A stretch of DNA of 64,000 nucleotides from Pseudomonas gingeri (lineage in GTDB: Bacteria > Pseudomonadota > Gammaproteobacteria > Pseudomonadales > Pseudomonadaceae), in contig NZ_JACAPR010000034.1 in assembly GCF_013385635.1 (NCBI RefSeq), positions 1 through 64,000 of the forward strand, in the 5' to 3' direction. Of the stretch, positions 17,507 through 25,365 are shown in pieces (positions within the stretch are counted from its first letter, which is position 1; each line of letters begins with the position of its first letter). The notes beneath the pieces were generated by a model, which did no database searches, was not told where the DNA came from, and saw only the letters and a program-made list of their open reading frames with translations. Position numbers and translations under genes: made by a program.

Positions 17507-18825
17507 ACGCGCCGGTCGCGGGGGCGGCGGAGCGGGTCTTTGCCCAGTTCCTCGACCTCGAACGTCTGACCCGTGCGGCCCGTACCACCGAACAGCTTGC
17601 CTATAGCCTGGTCAACGATGGCCAGGCGTTGTTCGGCTTTCGTCATGCCGCGCTGCTGATCGCCGGCAAGGTACGGGCGGTGACCGGGGTCAGCTCGGTG
17701 GAACCGAATGCGCCGTTTGTCGCCTTTGTCGAACAGGCCGTGGCGCAGATCTTCAAGCTGGAACGGGCCAAGCCCGCGACCGTGGTGCCGATGGACGCCT
17801 TCAGCACCTCGGTTCGCGAGGACTGGCAGAGCCTGTCGGCACCGCAGGTCTTCTGGCTGCCGTTGCTCGACCACAAGGGCGAGGTCTTCGGCGGTCTCTG
17901 GTTTGCCCGCGATAACCCCTGGAACCCTTCCGAGCAGGTGTTGCTGGCGCAGTTGGGCGATACCTACAGCCACGCCTGGCTGGCCTTGCAGCCGCGTCGA
18001 CCGTGGCGTTTGCGCCTGACGCGCAAGCGCCAGGTAGTGCTGGTGGCGCTGGCGTTGTTGAGCCTGCTGATTCCGGTGCGCCAATCGGTGCTGGCGCCGG
18101 CGGAAGTCGTACCGCTGGCCGGGCGGGTGGTGGCGGCACCGCTGGATGGGGTGGTGGCCGAGTTCCTGGTCAAGCCCAACCAGGGGGTAAAGACCGGCGA
18201 CCTGCTGGTGCGTTTCGAAAGCACCACCCTCAAGGCCCAGGCCGATGTCGCCCAGCGTGCCCTCGGGGTGGCCGAGGCCGAATTGAAGGCCAATGCCCAG
18301 CGCGCCTTTGCCGATGCCGAGTCGAGCTCGAAGATCGACTTGCTGGCGGCGCGGGTCGAGCAGAAACGCGCCGAGCGCGATTACGCCGCCGAGCTGCTCA
18401 AGCGCAGCGAAGTGCGCGCCGAGCGCGACGGCATCGCGGTTTTCGCCGATGCCGAACGCTGGACCGGCAAGCCGGTGCAGACCGGTGAACGACTGATGGA
18501 AATCGCCGACCCGAGCCAGGCCGAACTGCGCATCGAGCTGGCGGTGGGCGACGCCATCGCCCTGGAATCGAACGCCGAAGTGGCGTTGTTCCTCGACAGC
18601 GACCCGTTGCAGCGCCACTCGGCCAAGCTGGAACGGGTGGCCTATGAAGCGCAATCGACACCGTCCGGACAGTTGGCCTATCGACTGGATGCCGGGTTTA
18701 CCGATTCGCCGCCACCGCGTATCGGCCTGCGCGGCACCGCGAAAATCTTCGGCCAGCGCGCGCCGCTGGCCCTGTACCTGCTGCGCCGGCCGTTGGCCGG
18801 GCTGCGCCAGAGCGTCGGCCTGTAA
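17503..18825 (+). CDS. HlyD-family membrane adaptor with GAF-like N-terminus
   Basis: In this 440-residue protein, residues about 1-160 look like a cytoplasmic GAF-type sensor domain (TTEQLAYSLVNDGQALFGFR, then FWLPLLDHKGEVFGGLWFAR). One transmembrane helix follows (about 172-190), then a periplasmic HlyD module: lipoyl half AAPLDGVVAEFLVKPNQGVK, coiled coil (about 240-300), and second half with a beta domain. It starts with GTG overlapping the previous stop, and its stop overlaps the next start. The fusion suggests that adaptor activity responds to a cytoplasmic signal or partner; this is inference. Confidence 0.83.
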   Translation: MNAPVAGAAERVFAQFLDLERLTRAARTTEQLAYSLVNDGQALFGFRHAALLIAGKVRAVTGVSSVEPNAPFVAFVEQAVAQIFKLERAKPATVVPMDAFSTSVREDWQSLSAPQVFWLPLLDHKGEVFGGLWFARDNPWNPSEQVLLAQLGDTYSHAWLALQPRRPWRLRLTRKRQVVLVALALLSLLIPVRQSVLAPAEVVPLAGRVVAAPLDGVVAEFLVKPNQGVKTGDLLVRFESTTLKAQADVAQRALGVAEAELKANAQRAFADAESSSKIDLLAARVEQKRAERDYAAELLKRSEVRAERDGIAVFADAERWTGKPVQTGERLMEIADPSQAELRIELAVGDAIALESNAEVALFLDSDPLQRHSAKLERVAYEAQSTPSGQLAYRLDAGFTDSPPPRIGLRGTAKIFGQRAPLALYLLRRPLAGLRQSVGL

Positions 18826-20921
18826 TGAACCTGCCCAGCCTGCGGGCCGATCTGCAGCTCACGCCCGCATCGACGGCCCTGGACGGCTCGCCACGCTGGA
18901 CCCTGGCCGACCCGGTGCGCGGGCGTTACTTCAAGCTCGGTGCCCAGGCCATCCGCCTGCTGCGCCACTGGTCGCTGGGCGATCCGCAACAAGTACTGCA
19001 GGCGGCGAACAACGAGCCGGGCCTGCCCCTGGGCGAACCGGAGCTGGAGCAACTGCTGGGCTTTTTGCGCAGTCATGACCTGATCGCCGCCCTAGACCCC
19101 CAGCAGCGCGCCAGTTATGCCTGGAAGGCCGCGGCTTCGCGCCAGAGCCTGTGGCAGATGGCGCTGCATCAATACCTGTTTTTCCGCATTCCGCTGTGGC
19201 GTCCGGATGCCTTTCTCAATCGCGCCTGGCCGTGGATGCAACGCTTCGGGCCGAATCTGCTGCGCTACGGCCTGCCGCTGACCTTCGGGCTCGGCGTGTT
19301 TCTGGTGTCGCGAGACTGGGAGCGCTTTCTCTCGACCTTCCCGCATCTGTTCAGCCTCGGTGGGGCGATGGCCTTTGGCGTGGCGCTGTTCTTCGCCAAG
19401 CTCTGCCATGAGTTCGGCCATGCCTTCATGGCCAAGCGCGCCGGCTGCCGGGTGCAGAGCATGGGTGTGGCGTTCATGGTCCTGCTGCCGTTGTTCTACA
19501 CCGATGTCAGCGATGCCTGGCGGGTCAACGACCGCAAGGCGCGGCTGCTGATCGGTGCCGGTGGGGTCCTGGCCGAACTGGTGCTGGCCTGTATTGCTCT
19601 GCTGGCCTGGTCGCTGCTGCCCGACGGACCGGCGCGCACGGCAGCGTTCATGCTTGCCAGCGCGACCTGGCTGACCACCCTGGCGGTCAACCTCAATCCG
19701 TTCATGCGTTTCGATGGTTATTTTCTGCTCAGCGATCTCTGGGAAGTCGACAACCTCCAGGGCCGGGCCTTTGCCCTGTGCCGCTGGCGTTTGCGCGAAA
19801 CCCTGTTCGGCTACGACGAGCCGGCGCCCGAGCCGTGGTCGCCGGGCATGCAGCGGCGCCTGCTGTGGTGGGGCTTCCTGTCCTGGCTGTGGCGCGCGGC
19901 GTTGTTCTTCGGCATCGCGCTGGCGGTCTATCACCTGTTCTTCAAGTTGCTGGGTATCTTCCTGATGCTGGTGGAGTTGGGCTGGTTCATCTTCCTGCCG
20001 ATTTTCAAGGAGGCCCGCGAGTGGTGGTCAAGGCGCGAACAGGCGCATACCCCGCGGGTGCTGCTCAGCGGCCTGGCGCTGCTGGCGCTGCTGTTACTGG
20101 TGGCGGTGCCGTGGCGCAGCAGTGTGGAAGTACCGGCGATGCTCGAAGCCGGGCGGGTCACCGCGATGCATGCGCCGGTCGCGGCTCGGGTCAAGCAGGT
20201 CAATGTGCACGATGGGCAGGTGGTCGAGCAGGGTACGGTGCTGGTGGAACTGGAGTCGCCGGACGTCGATTCGCGGCTGATCATCGTCCGTCGTGAAATC
20301 GATATCCTGCAATTGCAGATGCGCCGCCAGGCCGGCCGCAGCGAAACGGCGGCGGATGTCGGTGTGCTCGAACAGCGCCTGGCGGAGTCGGTGGCCGAGT
20401 ACCGCGGCCTGCTGGCCCGGCGCGAGCGCCTGTTGCTGCGGGCGCCCCAGGCCGGCCAGGTGCGCGACCTGATGCCGCAACTGGTGGCCGGACGCTGGGT
20501 CTCGACCCGGGAGCCGCTGGCGCGGATTGTCGAGGAAGGCACCCGCCTGCGCGGCTACCTGGCCGAAGAGGATTTGTGGCGGGTGGCGCCGGGGGCCAGC
20601 GGACGTTTTGTCGCCGACGACCCGATGCGCCCGGCCTGGCCGGTGGAGTTGCTGGATGTCGACGCCAACGGCGTGGCGGCTATCGATCAGGAGGCGCTGA
20701 CCTCCGATCACCACGGCCCGATTGCCGTGCGGCGCGACGAAAACCGTCGTCCGGAGCCGGTGCAGGCGCAATACGGGGTGCGCCTGAAGTTGCTGGATGA
20801 AGTACCGACGCCGAGCCATCCACTGCGCGGCGTGGCGGTGTTGCAGGGCCGCAACGAGTCGTTGCTGGGCACGGCCTGGCGGCGCATGGCGGCGCTGGGT
20901 GTGCGCGAGAGTGGTTTCTAG
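18825..20921 (+). CDS. M50/site-2-protease membrane protein fused to an HlyD domain
   Basis: This 698-residue protein has an N-terminal PqqD-like/winged segment (about 1-85). A multi-pass membrane core follows with the zinc-protease motif HEFGH (about 194-198) and the second motif LNPFMRFDGYFLLSD (about 288-302), whose aspartate is the third zinc ligand. After a last membrane helix (about 410-430) comes an HlyD-like lipoyl/coiled-coil module (about 440-640). Both catalytic motifs are intact. By inference it forms the inner-membrane core of an export complex with the two upstream adaptors, and may process the exported substrate. Confidence 0.87.
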   Translation: MNLPSLRADLQLTPASTALDGSPRWTLADPVRGRYFKLGAQAIRLLRHWSLGDPQQVLQAANNEPGLPLGEPELEQLLGFLRSHDLIAALDPQQRASYAWKAAASRQSLWQMALHQYLFFRIPLWRPDAFLNRAWPWMQRFGPNLLRYGLPLTFGLGVFLVSRDWERFLSTFPHLFSLGGAMAFGVALFFAKLCHEFGHAFMAKRAGCRVQSMGVAFMVLLPLFYTDVSDAWRVNDRKARLLIGAGGVLAELVLACIALLAWSLLPDGPARTAAFMLASATWLTTLAVNLNPFMRFDGYFLLSDLWEVDNLQGRAFALCRWRLRETLFGYDEPAPEPWSPGMQRRLLWWGFLSWLWRAALFFGIALAVYHLFFKLLGIFLMLVELGWFIFLPIFKEAREWWSRREQAHTPRVLLSGLALLALLLLVAVPWRSSVEVPAMLEAGRVTAMHAPVAARVKQVNVHDGQVVEQGTVLVELESPDVDSRLIIVRREIDILQLQMRRQAGRSETAADVGVLEQRLAESVAEYRGLLARRERLLLRAPQAGQVRDLMPQLVAGRWVSTREPLARIVEEGTRLRGYLAEEDLWRVAPGASGRFVADDPMRPAWPVELLDVDANGVAAIDQEALTSDHHGPIAVRRDENRRPEPVQAQYGVRLKLLDEVPTPSHPLRGVAVLQGRNESLLGTAWRRMAALGVRESGF

Positions 20922-20950
20922 TCATTACAACGGTTCAGGGAGTACAACCG

Positions 20951-21445
20951 ATGTTGAACAGTTCGTCCGCCGCGGGTTTGTCCATGCGGCCATCGCGGGC
21001 CACCGACGGGCCTTTTCTGCAGAGCCTCTACCAGTCGGCGCGGCCCGAACTGCAGTGGATCGACGCCGAGCCTGAGCTGATCGAGCAAGTGGTTGCCCAG
21101 CAGTTCCAGGTGCAGGAGCAGGGGATCGGCGAGCACTTTCCCGATGCGCTGCATTACGTGGTGGAAAAGCTCGACACGCCGATCGGTGTACTCACTGCCG
21201 ACTTCGGCCCCAACGAAATCCGCGTGTTGTACCTGGCCTTCATTCCGGCAGCCCGTGGCAAGGGATTCGGACGTACCGTGCTGCAAGGGGTGCAGAAAGC
21301 CGCCGAACAGGTGCGCTGCCCGGTGGCGACGGTAGTCTGGGCCAGTAATCCCCTGGCGCGCCAGCATTACCTGGCGCTGGGGTTCCGGGTCGAGGAAAGC
21401 TCACCAGCCGCCGAGCGGCTGGTGTGGTATCCGGGCGTCAGTTGA
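20951..21445 (+). CDS. GNAT-family N-acetyltransferase
   Basis: The 164-residue acetyltransferase has the acetyl-CoA-binding block VLYLAFIPAARGKGFGRTVL (R/QxxGxG/A pattern) and a C-terminal FRVEESSPAAERLVWY. It starts 29 nt after the M50/HlyD gene and is likely co-transcribed. The substrate is unknown; context suggests acetylation of a component or product of the surface-protein system. Its 3' end overlaps the convergent DUF6916 gene by 8 nt. Confidence 0.85.
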   Translation: MLNSSSAAGLSMRPSRATDGPFLQSLYQSARPELQWIDAEPELIEQVVAQQFQVQEQGIGEHFPDALHYVVEKLDTPIGVLTADFGPNEIRVLYLAFIPAARGKGFGRTVLQGVQKAAEQVRCPVATVVWASNPLARQHYLALGFRVEESSPAAERLVWYPGVS

Positions 21446-21749
21446 AGACGATATTGAAGTAGCCCAGGGCCGGATCACGGCCCAGCGGCGGCTCGCGGGA
21501 GACGAACACCGCATCGAGGCGTCCCAGTTGCGGTAGATCGAGGGCGCACAGGCCATCGACGAAGTCCGTCGGGCCCAGGCTGCGCAATGCCACGTTGAAG
21601 GGGATACGCGGGTTTTCCGGCAGGCGCGCTTGTGGGCGCAGTTGGATCGACTCGATCTGGATCGACAGCAGGCTGCCGTCGGGCAGGTGCAGCGGGCAAG
21701 GCCGGTTCACCAGTGACTGGAAATGTTCGTTGGAAACCTGTTGCAGCAT
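21438..21749 (-). CDS. DUF6916-like small protein
   Basis: This 103-residue soluble protein starts LQQVSNEHFQSLVNRPCPLHL and is beta-rich, with no signal peptide or membrane segment. It resembles the small DUF6916 proteins found near tail-collar (Mdp-like) genes in Pseudomonas. Its function is unknown. It is convergent with, and overlaps, the acetyltransferase gene, and lies downstream of the collar-domain gene on the same strand, separated by a REP pair. Confidence 0.65.
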   Translation of the reverse strand: MLQQVSNEHFQSLVNRPCPLHLPDGSLLSIQIESIQLRPQARLPENPRIPFNVALRSLGPTDFVDGLCALDLPQLGRLDAVFVSREPPLGRDPALGYFNIVFN

Positions 21750-21786
21750 CGATGTTCTCCGTCATGCACGGTAGGCGGGGACTTTG

Positions 21787-21866
21787 CAGGAGCCGGCTTG
21801 CCGGCGATGAGGCCGGCAAGCCCTGTATCGACCTTGCGAGAGCCATCGCCGGCAAGCCGGCTCCTA
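21787..21866. repeat. REP inverted pair
   Basis: The 23-bp arms (21787-21809 and 21844-21866) match as reverse complements except for the last base and carry the GCCGGCTTGCCGGC core. The pair lies in the gap between the DUF6916 and collar-domain genes. Confidence 0.85.
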
Positions 21867-21883
21867 CAATAGCGTGCAGCGTA

Positions 21884-22474
21884 TCAGTTGCGCGACGGGA
21901 AGATCCCTTCCAGGGCGATGCTGAAGTTCACCACCAGGAACGGGTTCATCGTCCCCAGCGGCAGGTTGCCGCCCGGAATGGTCAGGTTGCCGGCGATGGT
22001 GCTGGCGGCACCTTTGAGCGCCACGGGTGCGGCGCCCTGCGCATCGGAATAGATCGCCGCCGAGGGCGGCCCGGCCGGGTTGGACGCACCGATATAGGCG
22101 TTGGTGCTGGTCGGTGCCGTGACCGGATTGCTGGGGACGCTCGCCAGGTTGATGGTGGTGTTGACGGTCAGGCTGGCGGTCGGAATCACCTGGGTCGGCA
22201 GGTTGCTGGTCAGGACCGATACGTTTTCCGTGCCGCTGGATTCACCCATGACCCGGGGCGTCAGGCCCGGCCCGTTGCCCTGGCAGACCGGCAACCGGCT
22301 TTGCAGGTTGGGCAGGCCGAAGGTCTGCTGGCCATTGCCGCCGTAGACGGTACCCAGCAAGGAGAACAGCGCCTGGTTTTGCGCGAGGGACAACAACTGT
22401 CCGTTGCACAGGGCCCAGCCACGTGGCGCGAAGTTGAAGCCGAACATCTGGATGGTGCCGAGAAATACTTCCAT
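21884..22474 (-). CDS. Phage tail collar domain protein (microcystin-dependent protein-like)
   Basis: The 196-residue protein starts with the collar signature: GTIQMFGFNFAPRGWALCNG, LLSLAQNQALFSLLGTVYGG and TFGLPNLQSRLPV. The C-terminus (FLVVNFSIALEGIFPSRN) is also typical. The start is set at 22474 by an AAGGA site; the longer frame upstream has none. Such proteins occur outside prophages in Pseudomonas, often next to surface or secreted repeat proteins, and no other phage gene is present here. A role as a trimeric surface or assembly factor for the nearby giant protein is conceivable but unproven. Confidence 0.85.
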   Translation of the reverse strand: MEVFLGTIQMFGFNFAPRGWALCNGQLLSLAQNQALFSLLGTVYGGNGQQTFGLPNLQSRLPVCQGNGPGLTPRVMGESSGTENVSVLTSNLPTQVIPTASLTVNTTINLASVPSNPVTAPTSTNAYIGASNPAGPPSAAIYSDAQGAAPVALKGAASTIAGNLTIPGGNLPLGTMNPFLVVNFSIALEGIFPSRN

Positions 22475-22541
22475 GGATCCTTTTCCTTCAGCAGTGTTGG
22501 GAGAGGTGCGATACCCGTTGTGCCCGGGCTTTGTGTGCACC

Positions 22542-22584
22542 GCCCCAAAGCGTAGACGCTGGCTTGGGGCCTGCCGGTTTTTTT
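22542..22584 (+). terminator. Terminator-like hairpin with no obvious upstream gene
   Basis: GCCCCAA (42-48) pairs with TTGGGGC (64-70) and AGCGT (49-53) with ACGCT (56-60), counting from 22500; a T7 run follows at 22578-22584. On the plus strand the nearest upstream gene is over 1 kb away. It may end an unannotated small RNA or antisense transcript, or act in the divergent promoter. Confidence 0.4.
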
Positions 22585-22696
22585 GCGGGGTAGAGGTCGC
22601 GATTGGAACAGTCGGGCAAGTCGATGACGTTCTAGCCTACAATCACCGGGTCATGCTTCCCGAGTGGGGGCAGTGGTTGATTTCCAGAGGGTGGTG

Positions 22697-24289
22697 ATGG
22701 GCGTTCCGAGTAATGATGAAGCGACAACGCGACTTTACGGTCAGCCTGTCACGCACCCGCAACCCCTTGTACAGCTGCTTCGCGAACCCTGGCTGGTGCC
22801 GCTCCTGGTGCTGGCGGTGGCGTTGCGCCTGTATCAACTGACGGCGGCGGCGATCTGGGGCGACGAAGGCTCCAGCCTGCTGCTGGCCCAGTACCCGCTG
22901 TCCGGCCTGTGGGTCCATGCGGCCCACGATGTCCATCCGCCGCTGTACTTTGCCCTGTTGCATGGCTGGATCGGCCTGTTCGGCGATTCGATCCTGTCGA
23001 TCCGCATGATGAGCGCGTTGCCCGGGGTGATCACGGTCTTCCTCGGCACCTGGCTGACCCACCTGGTCGCCGGACGCCGGGCGACGCTCCTGGCCTGTCT
23101 GCTGCTGGCGCTGCTGCCCACGGCCGTGCGCTACAGCCAGGAAATACGCATGTATTCGCTGATGGGCGTCTGGCTGCTGGGGGCGACGGTGGCGCTTGTG
23201 TACTGGGTCCGTGCGCCCGAGCGCAAGCGCTACCTGGTGATCTACGCGCTGTTGATGGCGGCCGGCTTTTATACCCACTACTTTTCCGCGCTGTGCGTGC
23301 TGTCGCACTGGCTCTATCTGCTGGTGATCCGCCGGCAGCCCGGCAGCGCGCACCGCTATATCGCCCGTCGCGAGTGGTGGTTGGCCAACGTGGCGATCGT
23401 GCTGCTGTTCCTGCCGTGGTTGCCGGGCCTGATCGACCTGGTGCTGCACATGGATGACCTCAAGGTCGGCGGCGATGTCGGCTGGGAGCCACCGGTCACC
23501 TGGCGTTCGCTGCCGTCGATGATCTGGCAACTGATGGCCCAGGACGACGGTGAAACCATGCCGTTGTGGCTGTTCCTCAGCCTGCCGGCCAGCATGGCGG
23601 CGGTGTTGGCCTTCACGGCCTGGAGCGATCGCAGCCGTTATCACTTCGACACGATGCTGGTGATCTACAGCGCGCTGCCGCTGGTGCTGGTGTTCGCGGT
23701 CTCGTTTGTCTCGCCGGTGTTTATCGAGCGTTACCTGACCGTGCCGGCGCTGGCCCTGCCGATCATCCTGGCGTTGTTCATCGACCGGCTGGCCCGGCGT
23801 TTCAAGGTCCTGGCGGGGTTGGTGCTGGTGACGGTCCTGGCGGTGGAGGGCGTGGGGCTGAGAAACAACTACAGCGCGACTGGCGACCCCAACGATCAGT
23901 TCAGCAATATGGTCGAATACATGGACCAGCACCGAGCGGTTGGCGACCAGGTGGTCCTGGGCGACATGTTCTGGTACCTGACCTGGGCCTACTACGACAC
24001 CAGTGCCACGGCACCACGGCTGTATACCCGGCCTACCGTCCAGGGTGTGTCGACCCGGCCCAACAGCTACGGTTTCGGTACCCTGATCGATGAAAATGCC
24101 GGGGTCTATCTCGATCATCTGGAAGACCTGCCGCCCGGTAATGGCCGGGTCTGGCTGGTGATGAGCCGTGTGGCACCGGACGAGTTCCCGTCGATTCCGA
24201 CCGGCTGGCGGAAAATCGACCAGCACGCGGGGGGGGATACCCAGGCGGTTTTATATGAGACCTGCCATTCTTCGTGTAGCGGGCACTAA
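22697..24289 (+). CDS. GT39/ArnT-PMT-like membrane glycosyltransferase
   Basis: This roughly 530-residue inner-membrane protein has about ten hydrophobic helices. The GT39/PMT_2 signature is near the N-terminus: AIWGDEGSSLLLAQYPLSG, with the catalytic acidic pair, and HDVHPPLYFALLHGW. A soluble C-terminal periplasmic part follows (from about 385). Such enzymes use polyprenyl-phosphate sugars outside the cytoplasmic membrane to glycosylate lipids or Ser/Thr-rich proteins. The start at 22697 follows AGAGGG; a GTG at 22664 is less likely. Location suggests it may O-glycosylate the adjacent Thr/Ser-rich repeat protein; this is inference. Confidence 0.82.
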   Translation: MGVPSNDEATTRLYGQPVTHPQPLVQLLREPWLVPLLVLAVALRLYQLTAAAIWGDEGSSLLLAQYPLSGLWVHAAHDVHPPLYFALLHGWIGLFGDSILSIRMMSALPGVITVFLGTWLTHLVAGRRATLLACLLLALLPTAVRYSQEIRMYSLMGVWLLGATVALVYWVRAPERKRYLVIYALLMAAGFYTHYFSALCVLSHWLYLLVIRRQPGSAHRYIARREWWLANVAIVLLFLPWLPGLIDLVLHMDDLKVGGDVGWEPPVTWRSLPSMIWQLMAQDDGETMPLWLFLSLPASMAAVLAFTAWSDRSRYHFDTMLVIYSALPLVLVFAVSFVSPVFIERYLTVPALALPIILALFIDRLARRFKVLAGLVLVTVLAVEGVGLRNNYSATGDPNDQFSNMVEYMDQHRAVGDQVVLGDMFWYLTWAYYDTSATAPRLYTRPTVQGVSTRPNSYGFGTLIDENAGVYLDHLEDLPPGNGRVWLVMSRVAPDEFPSIPTGWRKIDQHAGGDTQAVLYETCHSSCSGH

Positions 24290-24455
24290 CCGTAGGAGGC
24301 CTGGTATAGAGCGGTCAGTTCATGTTTTAGTCCCATGGACACTCGTGTTTATGGGCCTATTCCGACTTAAAGACCCTACGATTGATGTCAAAATACTACT
24401 AGTCCGCAACAATTCCTTACGCTACGCTTTGTCCTACAAATGGACTTACGCCACG

Positions 24456-25301
24456 GTGAATGGATTGCGCAGTTTTCACTTTATCTCCGGACTACCGCGC
24501 TCAGGCTCAACCCTGCTCTCCGCCATTCTCCTGCAGAACCCACGTTTTCATGCCGGCATGACCAGCCCGGTCGGCACCCTGTTCAACAGCGTGCTGGACC
24601 AGTGCAGCGCCGGCAGCGAGTTCGGCGCGGTGATCGACACCGACATGCGCCGCCGCCTGCTGGGCGGGCTGTTCGAGTCGTATTACGCCGACAAGACCGA
24701 ACAGTCGGTGATCTTCGACACCAATCGCCAGTGGAGCGCGCGCCTGCCCGCGCTGATGGACCTGTTTCCCCGGTCCAAGGTCATCGCCTGCGTGCGCAAT
24801 GTCGCCTGGGTGATGGACAGCCTGGAACGACTGTACCGCGCCAACCCCTTCGAGAACACCAAGCTGTTCAACGATCAGATCGAGCGCAACACCGTCTACA
24901 GCCGCTGCGAAACCCTGGCCCAGCGCAATCGCCTGGTGGGGTATGCCTGGACCGCACTCAAGGAAGCCTATTACGGCGAACACGCCGACTCCTTGCTGCT
25001 GATCGATTACGACCTGCTGTCCCAGGCCCCGGAGCGGGTCTTGCGACTGGTCTACGACTTTATCGGTGAGCCCTGGTTCGAACACGATTTCGAGCACCTG
25101 GCCTATGACGCTCCGGAATTCGACCAGGCCCTCGGCGTTGCTGGCCTGCACAAGGTCAAGCCCAAGGTGGCGCTGGAGTCACGGCGCACGATCCTGCCGC
25201 CGGACCTGTTCGAAAAATATGCCGAGTTGTCGTTCTGGAACGATGGCTCTGCCAGTGCCGCGAATGTCATTCGCATGAAAACCAATGCCGCGGTCAGTTG
25301 A
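24456..25301 (+). CDS. Sulfotransferase family protein (first)
   Basis: This roughly 281-residue cytoplasmic enzyme has the PAPS 5'-phosphosulfate loop SGLPRSGSTLL (about residues 11-21) and a 3'-phosphate-binding region around SKVIACVRNVAWVMDSLERL. It transfers sulfate from PAPS to an acceptor. The start is uncertain: GTG 24456 begins just before the family homology, while ATG 24351 is in frame but precedes an AT-rich, promoter-like segment. An APS kinase and a second sulfotransferase are encoded about 9 kb downstream in the same cluster. A terminator overlaps its stop. Confidence 0.82.
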   Translation: MNGLRSFHFISGLPRSGSTLLSAILLQNPRFHAGMTSPVGTLFNSVLDQCSAGSEFGAVIDTDMRRRLLGGLFESYYADKTEQSVIFDTNRQWSARLPALMDLFPRSKVIACVRNVAWVMDSLERLYRANPFENTKLFNDQIERNTVYSRCETLAQRNRLVGYAWTALKEAYYGEHADSLLLIDYDLLSQAPERVLRLVYDFIGEPWFEHDFEHLAYDAPEFDQALGVAGLHKVKPKVALESRRTILPPDLFEKYAELSFWNDGSASAANVIRMKTNAAVS

Positions 25302-25312
25302 TCGCGGTTTTT
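25288..25312 (+). terminator. Intrinsic terminator overlapping the sulfotransferase stop
   Basis: CCGCG (25288-25292) pairs with CGCGG (25303-25307), with TCA/TGA pairing inside, followed by TTTTT. The stop codon TGA lies within the stem. The giant repeat-protein gene begins 53 nt later. Confidence 0.55.
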
Positions 25313-25365
25313 CATTCCAATAAAAAAATCCGTTGAGCGCGTCAGCGTTCGAGTGCAGGTGAAAC

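Noticed and set aside
21438..22474. Prophage remnant
   Set aside because: Only a tail-collar domain protein is present. Such genes occur outside phages in Pseudomonas, and no capsid, tail or integrase gene is nearby.
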